Shown: in pieces, positions 16,049 through 24,012 of the stretch | Numbering within the stretch: position 1 is the stretch's first letter | Layout: each line of letters begins with the position of its first letter | Origin: Nocardioides rubriscoriae | Lineage (GTDB): Bacteria > Actinomycetota > Actinomycetes > Propionibacteriales > Nocardioidaceae | NCBI RefSeq assembly: GCF_008087085.1 | Contig: NZ_VIYJ01000012.1 | Coordinates: 62,001-126,000 of the forward strand | DNA length: 64,000 bases | Reading direction: 5' to 3' | Program-made: the position numbers and the translations under genes | The notes under the pieces: model-generated | The model's input: the letters and a program-made list of their open reading frames with translations, nothing else | Databases searched by the model: none | What the model was told of the DNA's origin: nothing

Positions 16049-16663
16049 GTGCCGCAGGGCAAGCCGCTCGTCGTCCCCGACGACGGGCTCACCACCGCAC
16101 AACGCCGCAACCAGCCGCTGCTGATGGTCCACACCGGCGACGGCAAGGGGAAGTCGACCGCCGCCTTCGGCCTGGCGATCCGCGCCTGGAACCAGGGCTG
16201 GGACGTCGGGGTGTTCCAGTTCGTCAAGTCGGCCAAGTGGCGCATCGGCGAGCAGACCGTGCTCGAGCGCCTCGGCGAGCTGCACGCGCAGACCGGCGAG
16301 GGCGGACCCGTCGAGTGGCACAAGATGGGGTCGGGCTGGTCGTGGTCGCGCAAGGCCGGGGAGGCCGAGGACCACGCCCGCGACGCCGCCGAGGGGTGGG
16401 CCGAAGTCAAGCGCCGGATCGCCGAGGAACGCCACGACCTCTACGTCCTCGACGAGTTCACCTACCCGATGCAGTGGGGCTGGGTCGACGTCGACGACGT
16501 GGTCTCGACGCTGCGCGACCGCCCCGGCCGGCAGTACGTCGTGGTGACCGGCCGTCGTGCCCACCCCGCCCTGGTCGAGGCCGCCGACCTGGTCACCGAG
16601 ATGACGAAGGTCAAGCACCAGATGGACCGGGGCCAGAAGGGCCAGCGGGGCATCGAGTGGTGA
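16049..16663 (+). CDS. cobO: cob(I)yrinic acid a,c-diamide adenosyltransferase
   Basis: A 204-residue CobO/CobA-type ATP:corrinoid adenosyltransferase. The P-loop HTGDGKGKSTAAFGLA is at about residues 28-43. Further family blocks are VFQFVKSAKWRIGE, GSGWSWSRK, YVLDEFTYPMQWGWVD and VVVTGRRAHPALVEAADLVTEM. It attaches the 5'-deoxyadenosyl group to cobalt. GTG start 2 nt after the bluB stop; its end overlaps cobB by 4 bp. Confidence 0.95.
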   Translation: MPQGKPLVVPDDGLTTAQRRNQPLLMVHTGDGKGKSTAAFGLAIRAWNQGWDVGVFQFVKSAKWRIGEQTVLERLGELHAQTGEGGPVEWHKMGSGWSWSRKAGEAEDHARDAAEGWAEVKRRIAEERHDLYVLDEFTYPMQWGWVDVDDVVSTLRDRPGRQYVVVTGRRAHPALVEAADLVTEMTKVKHQMDRGQKGQRGIEW

Positions 16664-18021
16664 ACGCGCTCCCCCTCCCCCGGTCCCTGCCGCGGATCGT
16701 GGTGGCGGCCCCCGGCACCGGCCAGGGCAAGACCACGGTCGCCACCGGCCTGATGGCGGCCCTGCGGGCCCGCGGGCTGGTCGTGAGCGGCCACAAGGTC
16801 GGGCCCGACTACATCGACCCCGGCTACCACGCCCTCGCCTGCGGCCGCCCCGGTCGCAACCTCGACCCGCACCTGGTCGGTGAGCACCGCGTCGTCCCGC
16901 TGCTCGCGCACGGCGCCACGGTGCCGACGTCGGCCGACGTCGCCGTCGTCGAGGGCGTCATGGGCCTCTACGACGGCCGCGTCGGCAGCGCCGGCTTCTC
17001 CTCGACCGCCCACGTCGCGGCGCTGACCCGCTCGCCGATCGTGCTCGTCGTCGACATCTCGAGGTCCTCACGCACCGTCGGCGCGGTCGTGCACGGCCTG
17101 GCCACCTACGACCCGTCGGTCGAGGTGGCGGGCGTGATCCTCAACCAGGCGGGCTCCCCCCGCCATGCCGCCGAGGTGGCGTCGTCGGTGCGGCTGCCCG
17201 TGCTCGGCACCATCCCCCGGGACAAGACCCTGGCCACGCCGTCGCGCCACCTCGGTCTGGTCACCGTCGCCGAGCGCGACGAGAGCGCTGCTCTGGTCGC
17301 AGCCCTGGGCGCACGCATCACCGAGACGGTCGACCTCGACGCGGTGCTGGCGGTCGCCGGCGCGGCCCCCGACCTCGACGCGCCTGCCTGGGACCCCACC
17401 GCCGAGGTCACGACGCCGTCGGGGCGCCGCCCGGTCGTGGCGGTGGCGGCGGGTCGGGCGTTCACGTTCCGCTACGCCGAGACCGCCGAGCTGCTCACGG
17501 CCGCCGGCTGCGACGTCGTGACCTTCGACCCGCTGCTCGACGACACCCTCCCCCACGGCACCGCGGGACTCGTCCTGGGCGGGGGGTTCCCCGAGGAGCA
17601 CGCCGCCGCCCTCTCGGCCAACACGGCGCTGCTGGGGGCCGTGCGCGACGCGGTCGCGTCCGGCACCCCGACCGTGGCCGAGTGCGGCGGCCTGCTCTAC
17701 CTGTGCCGCACCCTCGACGGCACTCCCATGGTCGGCGCCATCGACGCCGAGGCTCGCATGGTCGGGCTGACCCTCCGCTACCCCACGGCGACCGCCGCGG
17801 CCGACGGGCTGTTGACGCGGGCCGGCGAGCAGGTGGCCGGCCACGAGTTCCACCACACGACGGTCGAGCCGGTCACCGGCCTCGACCCGACCTGGGTCGT
17901 CGACGGCCAACCGGTGGGCTTCGGCAGCGCGACCCTGCACGCCTCCTACCTCCACACCCACTGGGCCGGTCACCCCCACCTGGCCCAGCGCTTCGCCGAC
18001 GCCGTCCACGCCCGTGCCTGA
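16660..18021 (+). CDS. cobB: cobyrinate/hydrogenobyrinate a,c-diamide synthase
   Basis: A 453-residue amidotransferase. The N-terminal DTBS-like ATPase has P-loop APGTGQGKTTVATGL, and the family blocks HKVGPDYIDPGYH and EGVMGLYDG follow. The C-terminal class I-like glutaminase domain has nucleophile Cys in AECGGLLYLC and the late GHEFHHTT block. It amidates the a and c acetates with glutamine. Translationally coupled to cobO by a GTGA overlap. Confidence 0.95.
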   Translation: MNALPLPRSLPRIVVAAPGTGQGKTTVATGLMAALRARGLVVSGHKVGPDYIDPGYHALACGRPGRNLDPHLVGEHRVVPLLAHGATVPTSADVAVVEGVMGLYDGRVGSAGFSSTAHVAALTRSPIVLVVDISRSSRTVGAVVHGLATYDPSVEVAGVILNQAGSPRHAAEVASSVRLPVLGTIPRDKTLATPSRHLGLVTVAERDESAALVAALGARITETVDLDAVLAVAGAAPDLDAPAWDPTAEVTTPSGRRPVVAVAAGRAFTFRYAETAELLTAAGCDVVTFDPLLDDTLPHGTAGLVLGGGFPEEHAAALSANTALLGAVRDAVASGTPTVAECGGLLYLCRTLDGTPMVGAIDAEARMVGLTLRYPTATAAADGLLTRAGEQVAGHEFHHTTVEPVTGLDPTWVVDGQPVGFGSATLHASYLHTHWAGHPHLAQRFADAVHARA

Positions 18022-19024
18022 CCCCCACGCACCGGAGGACCCGCTGCGGCACCACGGAGACGTGGAGGCACGCGGGCTGCTCGACCTGGCCGTCAACGTC
18101 TTCCCGGGGCCGCGTCCACGGTGGCTCGACGACGCCCTGCGGGCCAGCCTCGACGACGTGGGCGCCTACCCCGACCCGGCGGCCGCGCAGGCGGCGGTGG
18201 CGGCCCACCACGGGCGCGATCCCACCGAGGTTCTGCTGACCGCCGGCGCGGCCGAGGCGTTCTCGCTGGTGGCGCGCAGACCGTGGCGGCGTCCGGTCGT
18301 GGTGCACCCGCAGTTCACCGAGCCGCACGCCGCGCTCGAGCAGGCCGGGCACCCGGTGACGTCGGTGGTGCTCCGGCACCCCTTCGTGCTCGACCCCTCC
18401 CTGGTGCCCGAGGACGCCGATCTCGTCGTGCTGGGCAACCCGACCAACCCGACCGGCGTGCTGCACCCCCGGGACGTCGTGCTCGCCCTGCGCAGGCCCG
18501 GGCGGCTGCTCGTGGTCGACGAGGCCTTCATGGACACCGTGCCCGGCGAGCCCGCCTCGGTCCTCGGCGAGAGCGGCGCTCTCGTCGTCCGGAGCCTCAC
18601 CAAGCACTGGTCGATCCCCGGGATCCGCGCAGGCTACGTCGTCGGCGAGCCGGCCCTCCTGACCCAGCTGAGACGGGCCCAGGTGCCGTGGTCGGTGTCG
18701 ACGACCGCCATCACTGCGAGCACCGCTCTCGCCTCTGGAGAGGCGAGGGACGAGTCGGCGCGACGCGCCGCACTGATCACCGAGTGGCGGGAGAATCTCC
18801 AGCAGGGCCTGGCCGATCTCGGAGTCGACCACGTCGACTCCACCTCCAGCTTCGTCCTGGCCCGTGTCGGCGAGGGCGTTCACGCCCGACTGAGGGCCGC
18901 CGGGATCGCCGTACGACGGGCCGACACCTTCCCCGGGCTCGACGCCACCTGGGTCCGGATCGCGGTCCGGCCACAACCCGTGACCGAGATGTTGCTCGCC
19001 GGGCTCCGCGATGCCCTAGGGTGA
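18014..19024 (+). CDS. cobC: CobC-like threonine-phosphate decarboxylase / PLP aminotransferase
   Basis: A 336-residue fold-type I PLP enzyme like Rv2231c/CobC, which supplies (R)-1-amino-2-propanol phosphate for the corrin side chain. Visible are the small-domain LAVNVFPGPRP, NPTNPTG, DEAFMD and the PLP-lysine motif SLTKHWSIPGIRAGY. A C-terminal RIAVRP holds the carboxylate-binding Arg. It overlaps cobB by 8 bp and ends 3 nt before the next riboswitch. Confidence 0.88.
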   Translation: MPDPHAPEDPLRHHGDVEARGLLDLAVNVFPGPRPRWLDDALRASLDDVGAYPDPAAAQAAVAAHHGRDPTEVLLTAGAAEAFSLVARRPWRRPVVVHPQFTEPHAALEQAGHPVTSVVLRHPFVLDPSLVPEDADLVVLGNPTNPTGVLHPRDVVLALRRPGRLLVVDEAFMDTVPGEPASVLGESGALVVRSLTKHWSIPGIRAGYVVGEPALLTQLRRAQVPWSVSTTAITASTALASGEARDESARRAALITEWRENLQQGLADLGVDHVDSTSSFVLARVGEGVHARLRAAGIAVRRADTFPGLDATWVRIAVRPQPVTEMLLAGLRDALG

Positions 19025-19027
19025 GCC

Positions 19028-19126
19028 TGCGGGCACGAGGAAGCCGGTGGGAATCCGGCACAGTCGCGCTACTGTGACCGCCGCCTCCAGCGATGGAGCG
19101 GCGGAAGTCAGACCCGAAGGTCCGCA
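19028..19126 (+). promoter_or_regulatory. cobalamin riboswitch upstream of cbtBA
   Basis: A short cobalamin aptamer: GAGGAAGCCGGTGGGAATCC, CAGTCGCGCTACTGTGACCG, then GGAAGTCAGACCCGAAGGTCC. The outer stem pairs 19028-19033 (tgcggg) with 19121-19126 (tccgca). At about 100 nt it is the smallest of the four, of the type commonly found before cobalt-transport genes. It lies directly before cbtB. Confidence 0.92.
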
Positions 19127-19174
19127 TTCCACCCCATCGACAAGGGACGCACTCATCCCTTCAGGAGGACCCTC

Positions 19175-19384
19175 ATGGCTCACGCCGTCGCCACCCCCGA
19201 GATCCAGCTCCCGACGATCCCGCTCCGCGAGCTCGGCCCCTGGGCCCTGCTGTTCGCGCTGCTCACGACCGTCGTGGTCTTCTTCATCAGCGCCGACCAG
19301 GGCGCGGTCTCCGTGCCCTCGGGCACCGCGATCCACGAGTGGGTGCACGACGCCCGCCACCTGCTCGGCTACCCCTGCCACTGA
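19175..19384 (+). CDS. cbtB: CbtB-type cobalt transporter subunit
   Basis: A 69-residue membrane protein with one transmembrane helix (ALLFALLTTVVVFFIS, about residues 24-39). The C-terminal His-rich tail (HEWVHDARHLLGYPCH) is the proposed metal-binding end of CbtB. CbtA/CbtB pairs are B12-riboswitch-controlled predicted cobalt importers. AGGAGG lies just before the ATG. cbtA follows after 14 nt. Confidence 0.93.
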   Translation: MAHAVATPEIQLPTIPLRELGPWALLFALLTTVVVFFISADQGAVSVPSGTAIHEWVHDARHLLGYPCH

Positions 19385-19398
19385 CGGCCCTCGCCGAG

Positions 19399-20160
19399 AT
19401 GACTGCGCGCGCCTTCCTGGTGCGCGGGTTGCTGGTCGGCCTCCTGGCCGGCCTCGCGACCTTCGCGACCGCCTACGTCGTGGGTGAGCCCCACGTCGAG
19501 GCCGCCCTGCAGGTCGAGGAGGCCCACGCGGCCACCGAGACCGACGAGGCCGGCCACCACGACGACGTCGCCGTCGTCCCGCGCACCCAACAGCGCACCC
19601 TCGGCCTGCTCACCGGCTCGCTCAGCATCGCCACGGTGCTGGGCGGCACGGTCGCCCTCGTGGCGGCCGGCACGGTCGGCCGGGTCGGACGGCTGAGCCC
19701 CCGTCAGTCCACCGGCCTGGTCGCCCTGATCGGGTTCGTGGCGGTGGCGCTGGTGCCGTTCCTGAAGTACCCCGCCTCGCCGCCCGCGGTCGGCAGCGCC
19801 GACACGATCGGGGCCCGCACCACCGACTACTTCGGGTTCCTGCTGGTCTCCGTGGTCGTCGCGGTGCTGGCGACCGGGCTGGCCCTGCGCCTGCTCGACC
19901 GGCACGGCGCCTTCACCGCCGGGCTCGCCGGGGTCGCGGCGTACGTCGTGGCGATGGTCGCGGTCGGCTCCCTGATGCCCGCCGTCGACGAGCTGGGCGA
20001 CTTCCCCGCCGACACGCTGTGGTACTTCCGGCGCGCCTCGATCGCCACGCTCACCGTGATGTGGGCGGCGATCGGGATCGGCCTCGCGGGGCTCGTCGGC
20101 CGTCTCCACGACCGCGAGCGCGCGGTCGTCGCCCGTCGCGAGCTGGCGGCGTCGCTGTGA
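19399..20160 (+). CDS. cbtA: CbtA-type cobalt transporter subunit
   Basis: A 253-residue CbtA with about five or six transmembrane segments (for example RGLLVGLLAGLATFATAY near the start). A His/Asp-rich loop follows at about residues 45-57 (TDEAGHHDD). The family block VALVPFLKYPASPPAVG sits mid-protein and SLMPAVDELGDFPADTLWYF near the C-terminus. It is expected to form the cobalt permease with CbtB. ATG 19399 is chosen; its end overlaps cobT by 4 bp. Confidence 0.93.
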   Translation: MTARAFLVRGLLVGLLAGLATFATAYVVGEPHVEAALQVEEAHAATETDEAGHHDDVAVVPRTQQRTLGLLTGSLSIATVLGGTVALVAAGTVGRVGRLSPRQSTGLVALIGFVAVALVPFLKYPASPPAVGSADTIGARTTDYFGFLLVSVVVAVLATGLALRLLDRHGAFTAGLAGVAAYVVAMVAVGSLMPAVDELGDFPADTLWYFRRASIATLTVMWAAIGIGLAGLVGRLHDRERAVVARRELAASL

Positions 20161-21191
20161 CCGCACCCCACGTCGCCCCGCCCGACCCCGCCACCGCGGC
20201 GGCGGCGGCCGAGCGACTCGCCGGGCTCGCCACGCCCGCCGGGGCGCTGGGCCGGCTCGGCGACCTCGCGGTCTGGTGGTCGGCCACCCAGGGCGCGGTC
20301 CCGCCGCCCACCGTCGACCGCGTGCGGCTGGTGATCTTCGCCGGTGACCACGGCGTCGCCGCCCACGGCGTCAGTGCCTACCCGCCCGCGATCACCGGGG
20401 CGATGGTCCGCACGTTCGTGGCCGGACGCGCCGGGGTCTCCGCCCTCGCGGCCGCCCACGGCGTGCACGTACGGGTGCTCGACCTCGGGGTCGACGACGA
20501 CCTCGACGACGTGCCCGACGAGGTTCGGGCCCGCAAGGTGCGGCGGGGCTCGGGGGCCATCCACCTCGAGGACGCCCTCACCACCGACGAGACCCGGCAG
20601 GCCCTCGCGGCCGGTCGGGCCGTCGCGCTGGAGGAGGTCGCTGCCGGGGCGCAGCTGCTGCTCACCGGCGACATGGGCATCGGCAACACCACCCCGGCGG
20701 CCGCCCTGGTGGCCGCGGGGCTCGGCGTACGGGCCGAGGACGTCGTGGGCCGCGGCACCGGCGTCGACGACGACGGCCTCGAACGCAAGCGCGTCGTCGT
20801 CGCGGCGGCCCTGGCCCGTGCGGGCGACCGGACGGCGGACCCCGTCGAGACGCTGACCGCACTCGGCAGCGCCGACCTCGCCGCCACCGTCGGCTTCCTC
20901 GCGGCAGCGGCCGAGGCGGGGGTGCCGGTGCTGCTCGACGGCCTGATGTCGGTGGCCTGCGCGCTCACCGCCGATCGGCTCGCCCCGGGCGCGGCCGCGT
21001 GGTTCGCCGCCGGCCACCGCTCCACCGAGCCGGCCCAGTCCCTGGCCCTCGACAAGCTCGGCTTGGCGCCGCTGCTCGACCTGGGCCTGCGCCTGGGCGA
21101 GGGCAGTGGCGCGGTCGCCGCCGTGCCGGTCGTACGCAGCGCCGCCGCGCTGCTGCGCGACGTCGCCCTGCTGTCGGAGCTCATGGGTTGA
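20157..21191 (+). CDS. cobT: nicotinate-nucleotide:dimethylbenzimidazole phosphoribosyltransferase
   Basis: A 344-residue CobT that makes alpha-ribazole phosphate from DMB and NaMN. Family blocks are FAGDHGVAAHGVSAYP (about residues 62-77), LTGDMGIGNTTPAAAL (about 171-186), VGRGTGVDDDGL, PVLLDGLMSVACAL and AGHRSTEPAQ. GTG start overlapping cbtA. Coexpression with the cobalt transporter genes and cobS from the same riboswitch is likely. Confidence 0.95.
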   Translation: MTAPHVAPPDPATAAAAAERLAGLATPAGALGRLGDLAVWWSATQGAVPPPTVDRVRLVIFAGDHGVAAHGVSAYPPAITGAMVRTFVAGRAGVSALAAAHGVHVRVLDLGVDDDLDDVPDEVRARKVRRGSGAIHLEDALTTDETRQALAAGRAVALEEVAAGAQLLLTGDMGIGNTTPAAALVAAGLGVRAEDVVGRGTGVDDDGLERKRVVVAAALARAGDRTADPVETLTALGSADLAATVGFLAAAAEAGVPVLLDGLMSVACALTADRLAPGAAAWFAAGHRSTEPAQSLALDKLGLAPLLDLGLRLGEGSGAVAAVPVVRSAAALLRDVALLSELMG

Positions 21192-21898
21192 GCAGCACCC
21201 TGGTCGACGGCTGGCGGCTCGCGGTCGGCACCCTCACCGCCCTGCGGGTCGGTGCCCCCGGCCGGGTCGACCGGTCGACCGCCCGGGCCGCGATGCTGCT
21301 GGCACCGCTGGCGGTCGTGCCGCTGGGGGTGGTCGTGGGGCTGGTCGTGTGGGCGGGCGGGCTCGTCGACCTGCCGCCGCTCGCCGTCGCGCTCGTGGCG
21401 CTGGGTGCCCTGGCCTCCGGCAGCCGGGCCCTGCACTGGGACGGCCTGTCCGACGTCGCCGACGGCCTCACCGCCTCCTACGACCGCGAGCGCTCCCTGG
21501 CGGTGATGAAGTCCGGCACCGCCGGGCCCGCCGGGGTCGTCGCCGTCGTGGTGGTGCTGGGCGTGCAGGCCGCCGCCCTGTCGGCGTACGTCGGCGACGG
21601 GCGACTGGCGGTGCTCGCGGGCGTGCTGGTCTGCCTGTCGCGGTGCGCGCTCTGGGTCGTCTGCGCCGCGCCGGTGCCGGCGGCGCGACCCGACGGCCTG
21701 GGCGTCGCGTTCACCTCGACGGTGCCGACGCCGGTGGCCGTCGTGGGCGGGGTGCTGCTCGGGATCGTGCCGGCACTGGTGGTCGTGGCGCTCGTCCGGC
21801 GCTGCACGCAGCGCTTCGGCGGTGTGACCGGTGACGTCATGGGTGCGGCGATCGAGCTCGCCCTGGCGGCGCTGCTGCTGGGGCTCTCGTGGCTCTAG
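21188..21898 (+). CDS. cobS: adenosylcobinamide-GDP ribazoletransferase (cobalamin synthase)
   Basis: A 236-residue integral-membrane CobS that joins AdoCbi-GDP and alpha-ribazole. The active-site motif HWDGLSDVADGL (about residues 83-94) matches the family's H-x-DG-x2-D-x2-DG. MKSGTAGPAGV and several hydrophobic helices follow. The start is taken as TTG 21188, overlapping the cobT stop as TTGA; no in-frame ATG or GTG lies near. Its end overlaps the convergent cobU by 4 bp. Confidence 0.92.
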   Translation: MSSTLVDGWRLAVGTLTALRVGAPGRVDRSTARAAMLLAPLAVVPLGVVVGLVVWAGGLVDLPPLAVALVALGALASGSRALHWDGLSDVADGLTASYDRERSLAVMKSGTAGPAGVVAVVVVLGVQAAALSAYVGDGRLAVLAGVLVCLSRCALWVVCAAPVPAARPDGLGVAFTSTVPTPVAVVGGVLLGIVPALVVVALVRRCTQRFGGVTGDVMGAAIELALAALLLGLSWL

Positions 21899-22410
21899 AG
21901 CGTGAGCACGCGCCCGGCCACGACCAGGTGCACCTCGTCGCAGTCCGCGCCGAACCGTTGGTTGACCGAGCCCAGCAGGTCGCGGAAGAGCCGACCGGAG
22001 CGGTGCTCCGGCACGACCCCGAGGCCCACCTCGTTGGTCACCAGCACCACGTCACCGCGCATCGCGGCGACGGCCTGGTCGACCAGGCCGTCGACCCAGG
22101 CCGCGAGGTCGTCCTGGGCGTCGTCCCAGCGACCGGCCTCGTCGATCACCCCGGTCAGCCAGGTGCCGAGGCAGTCGACCAGCACCGGGGAGTCGGTGGC
22201 CAGCGCCGCGGCGAGGTCGCGGGTCTCGACGGTCTCCCACGTCGCGGGCCGACGGGCCCGGTGGGCGGCGATCCGCGCGGCCCAGTCGGCGTCGTCGCGC
22301 TGCGGGCCGGGCGCGACGTAGCGGACCGCCCCCGCCGGCAGCCCCGACACGAGTCGTTCCGCGTGGCGCGACTTGCCGGAGCGCACGCCCCCCGTCACCA
22401 GGATCCTCAT
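21895..22410 (-). CDS. cobU: adenosylcobinamide kinase / guanylyltransferase
   Basis: A 171-residue bifunctional CobU (CobP). P-loop GGVRSGKSRHAERL at about residues 7-20; AAHRARRP and WETVET blocks; LVDCLGTWL; and VTNEVGLGVVPE. It phosphorylates and then guanylylates adenosylcobinamide. The ATG lies 2 bp from the divergent cobD start codon, so its promoter must lie inside cobD or the transcript must be nearly leaderless. Confidence 0.95.
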   Translation of the reverse strand: MRILVTGGVRSGKSRHAERLVSGLPAGAVRYVAPGPQRDDADWAARIAAHRARRPATWETVETRDLAAALATDSPVLVDCLGTWLTGVIDEAGRWDDAQDDLAAWVDGLVDQAVAAMRGDVVLVTNEVGLGVVPEHRSGRLFRDLLGSVNQRFGADCDEVHLVVAGRVLTL

Positions 22411-22412
22411 CG

Positions 22413-23327
22413 GTGAACCGTCCTCTCGGTCTCGTGCTGGGCTTCGCCGCCGACCAGGCGCTCGGCGACCCGCGCCGCTTCCACCCGGTCGCGGGCTTCG
22501 GCCGGGCGGCCCTGACCCTCGAGCGCGTGGGGTACGCCGATCGTCGCAGCCCCGGGGTGCGCCACGTCGCGGTGCTCGTCGGCGGGGCGGGCCTGCTCGG
22601 CGCCGTGCTCCCCCGCACGACCGTCACCACCGCGGTCGCGACCTGGGCGGTGCTGGGCGGCCGCTCGCTCGACCGCGAGGCCGCGGCCGTGCAGACGCTG
22701 CTCGACGCCGGTCGGCTCGGCGACGCGCGCCAGCGGCTCACCCACCTGGTCGGTCGTGACACCACCGTGCTCGACGAGGCTGGCGTGGCCCGCGCGGTGA
22801 TCGAGTCGGTGGCCGAGAACACGTCCGACGCCGTGGTGGCGCCGCTGGTCTGGGGCGCCCTCGCCGGTGCGCCGGGGCTCCTGGCCTACCGCGCGGCCAA
22901 CACGCTCGACGCCATGGTGGGCCACCACACCGAGCGCTACGAGCACTTCGGGTGGGCCGCCGCCCGACTCGACGACGTGCTCAACGTGCCGGGGGCCCGG
23001 CTCGCCGCGACGCTGGCGGTGGTGCTCGGCGACGACCGCCGCGGCGCCGTGCGGGCCTGGCGCCGTGACGCCGGCGCGCACCCGAGCCCCAACGCCGGAC
23101 CGGTCGAGGCGGCGTTCGCCGGCGCGCTCGGCGTACGGCTGGGTGGGGAGACGGTCTACGCCGACCGCACCGAGCAGCGGCCGGTGCTGGGCGACGGACG
23201 GGCACCGACGGTGCACGACCTCACCCGCGCCCGGACGTTGGCGCGGCGGGTCGACCTGGCGGCGCTGGTGGTGTGCGCCGGGGCCGCAGCCGTCGCAGCC
23301 GTCGCAGCACGGCGTCGACGTCGCTGA
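22413..23327 (+). CDS. cobD: adenosylcobinamide-phosphate synthase (CbiB/CobD)
   Basis: A 304-residue membrane amide synthase that attaches aminopropanol(-phosphate) to cobyric acid. Typical CbiB blocks are FAADQALGDPRRFHPV (N-terminus), VIESVAENTSDAVVAPL, YRAANTLDAMVGH, YEHFGWAAARLDDVLN and HPSPNAGPVEAAFAGALGV. Hydrophobic segments support an integral-membrane protein. Its last 107 bp overlap the convergent cobK frame. Confidence 0.94.
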   Translation: MNRPLGLVLGFAADQALGDPRRFHPVAGFGRAALTLERVGYADRRSPGVRHVAVLVGGAGLLGAVLPRTTVTTAVATWAVLGGRSLDREAAAVQTLLDAGRLGDARQRLTHLVGRDTTVLDEAGVARAVIESVAENTSDAVVAPLVWGALAGAPGLLAYRAANTLDAMVGHHTERYEHFGWAAARLDDVLNVPGARLAATLAVVLGDDRRGAVRAWRRDAGAHPSPNAGPVEAAFAGALGVRLGGETVYADRTEQRPVLGDGRAPTVHDLTRARTLARRVDLAALVVCAGAAAVAAVAARRRRR

Positions 23328-24012
23328 CGGTCTCGACGCCCACCGGCGCCGGCGGACGGCGGACGACGACCACGGGGACGCCGAGCAGCCCGGCGGCCTG
23401 GATCTTGGGGTAGGTGTGGCTGCCACCGGAGTCCTTGGTGACGAGCACGTCGGCGCGGTGACCGCGCATCAGCGCCAGCTCGCCGTCGAGGTCGTAGGGG
23501 CCGCGGTCGAGGAGGATCGTCCACGCGGGCGGGACGTCGATCTCGGGCGGGTCGACGACCCGCGCGAGCACCGCGAGGTCACCCAGCACGAGCACGGACC
23601 GGCCCAGCTCCTGGCGCCCGACGGTGACGAACGGCCGTCGACCGAGTCGGGCCGTCACCGTCGCCGCCGTCTCGTGGTCGTCGACCCAGTGCCAGTCGCC
23701 CGCACCGGCACCGGCACCGGCCCAGCCGGGCCGCTGCAGGCGCAACAGCGGGACCTCGGTGCAGGCCGCTGCGGCGTTGGCGGAGATGCCGGCGGCGAAG
23801 GGGTGGGTCGCGTCGACGACCGCGTCGAACTCGGCCGCCGCGTCGCGCAGTCCCTCCACCCCGCCGAACCCGCCGATGCGCACCTCGCCGACCGGGAGCC
23901 GCGGCCGTGCGACCCGGCCCGCCAGCGAGGTGACGACCTGGTCGCCGGCGTCGACCAGGCGCGCCGCGAGGTCGCGGGCCTCGGCGGTGCCCCCGAGCAC
24001 GAGCACCCTCAC
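23221..24012 (-). CDS. cobK: precorrin-6A reductase
   Basis: A 263-residue NADPH-dependent CobK that reduces precorrin-6A to 6B. Motifs: VLVLGGTAEARDLAARL at the N-terminus, DATHPFAAGISANAA (about residues 67-81), and VTKDSGGSHTYPKIQAA near the C-terminus. An Arg/Pro-rich tail of about 35 residues runs over the 3' end of cobD and is probably non-essential. The GTG start overlaps the cobQ stop by 4 bp. Confidence 0.93.
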   Translation of the reverse strand: MRVLVLGGTAEARDLAARLVDAGDQVVTSLAGRVARPRLPVGEVRIGGFGGVEGLRDAAAEFDAVVDATHPFAAGISANAAAACTEVPLLRLQRPGWAGAGAGAGDWHWVDDHETAATVTARLGRRPFVTVGRQELGRSVLVLGDLAVLARVVDPPEIDVPPAWTILLDRGPYDLDGELALMRGHRADVLVTKDSGGSHTYPKIQAAGLLGVPVVVVRRPPAPVGVETVSDVDAVLRRLRRLRPRRTPPAPPGRPAAPTSGRG

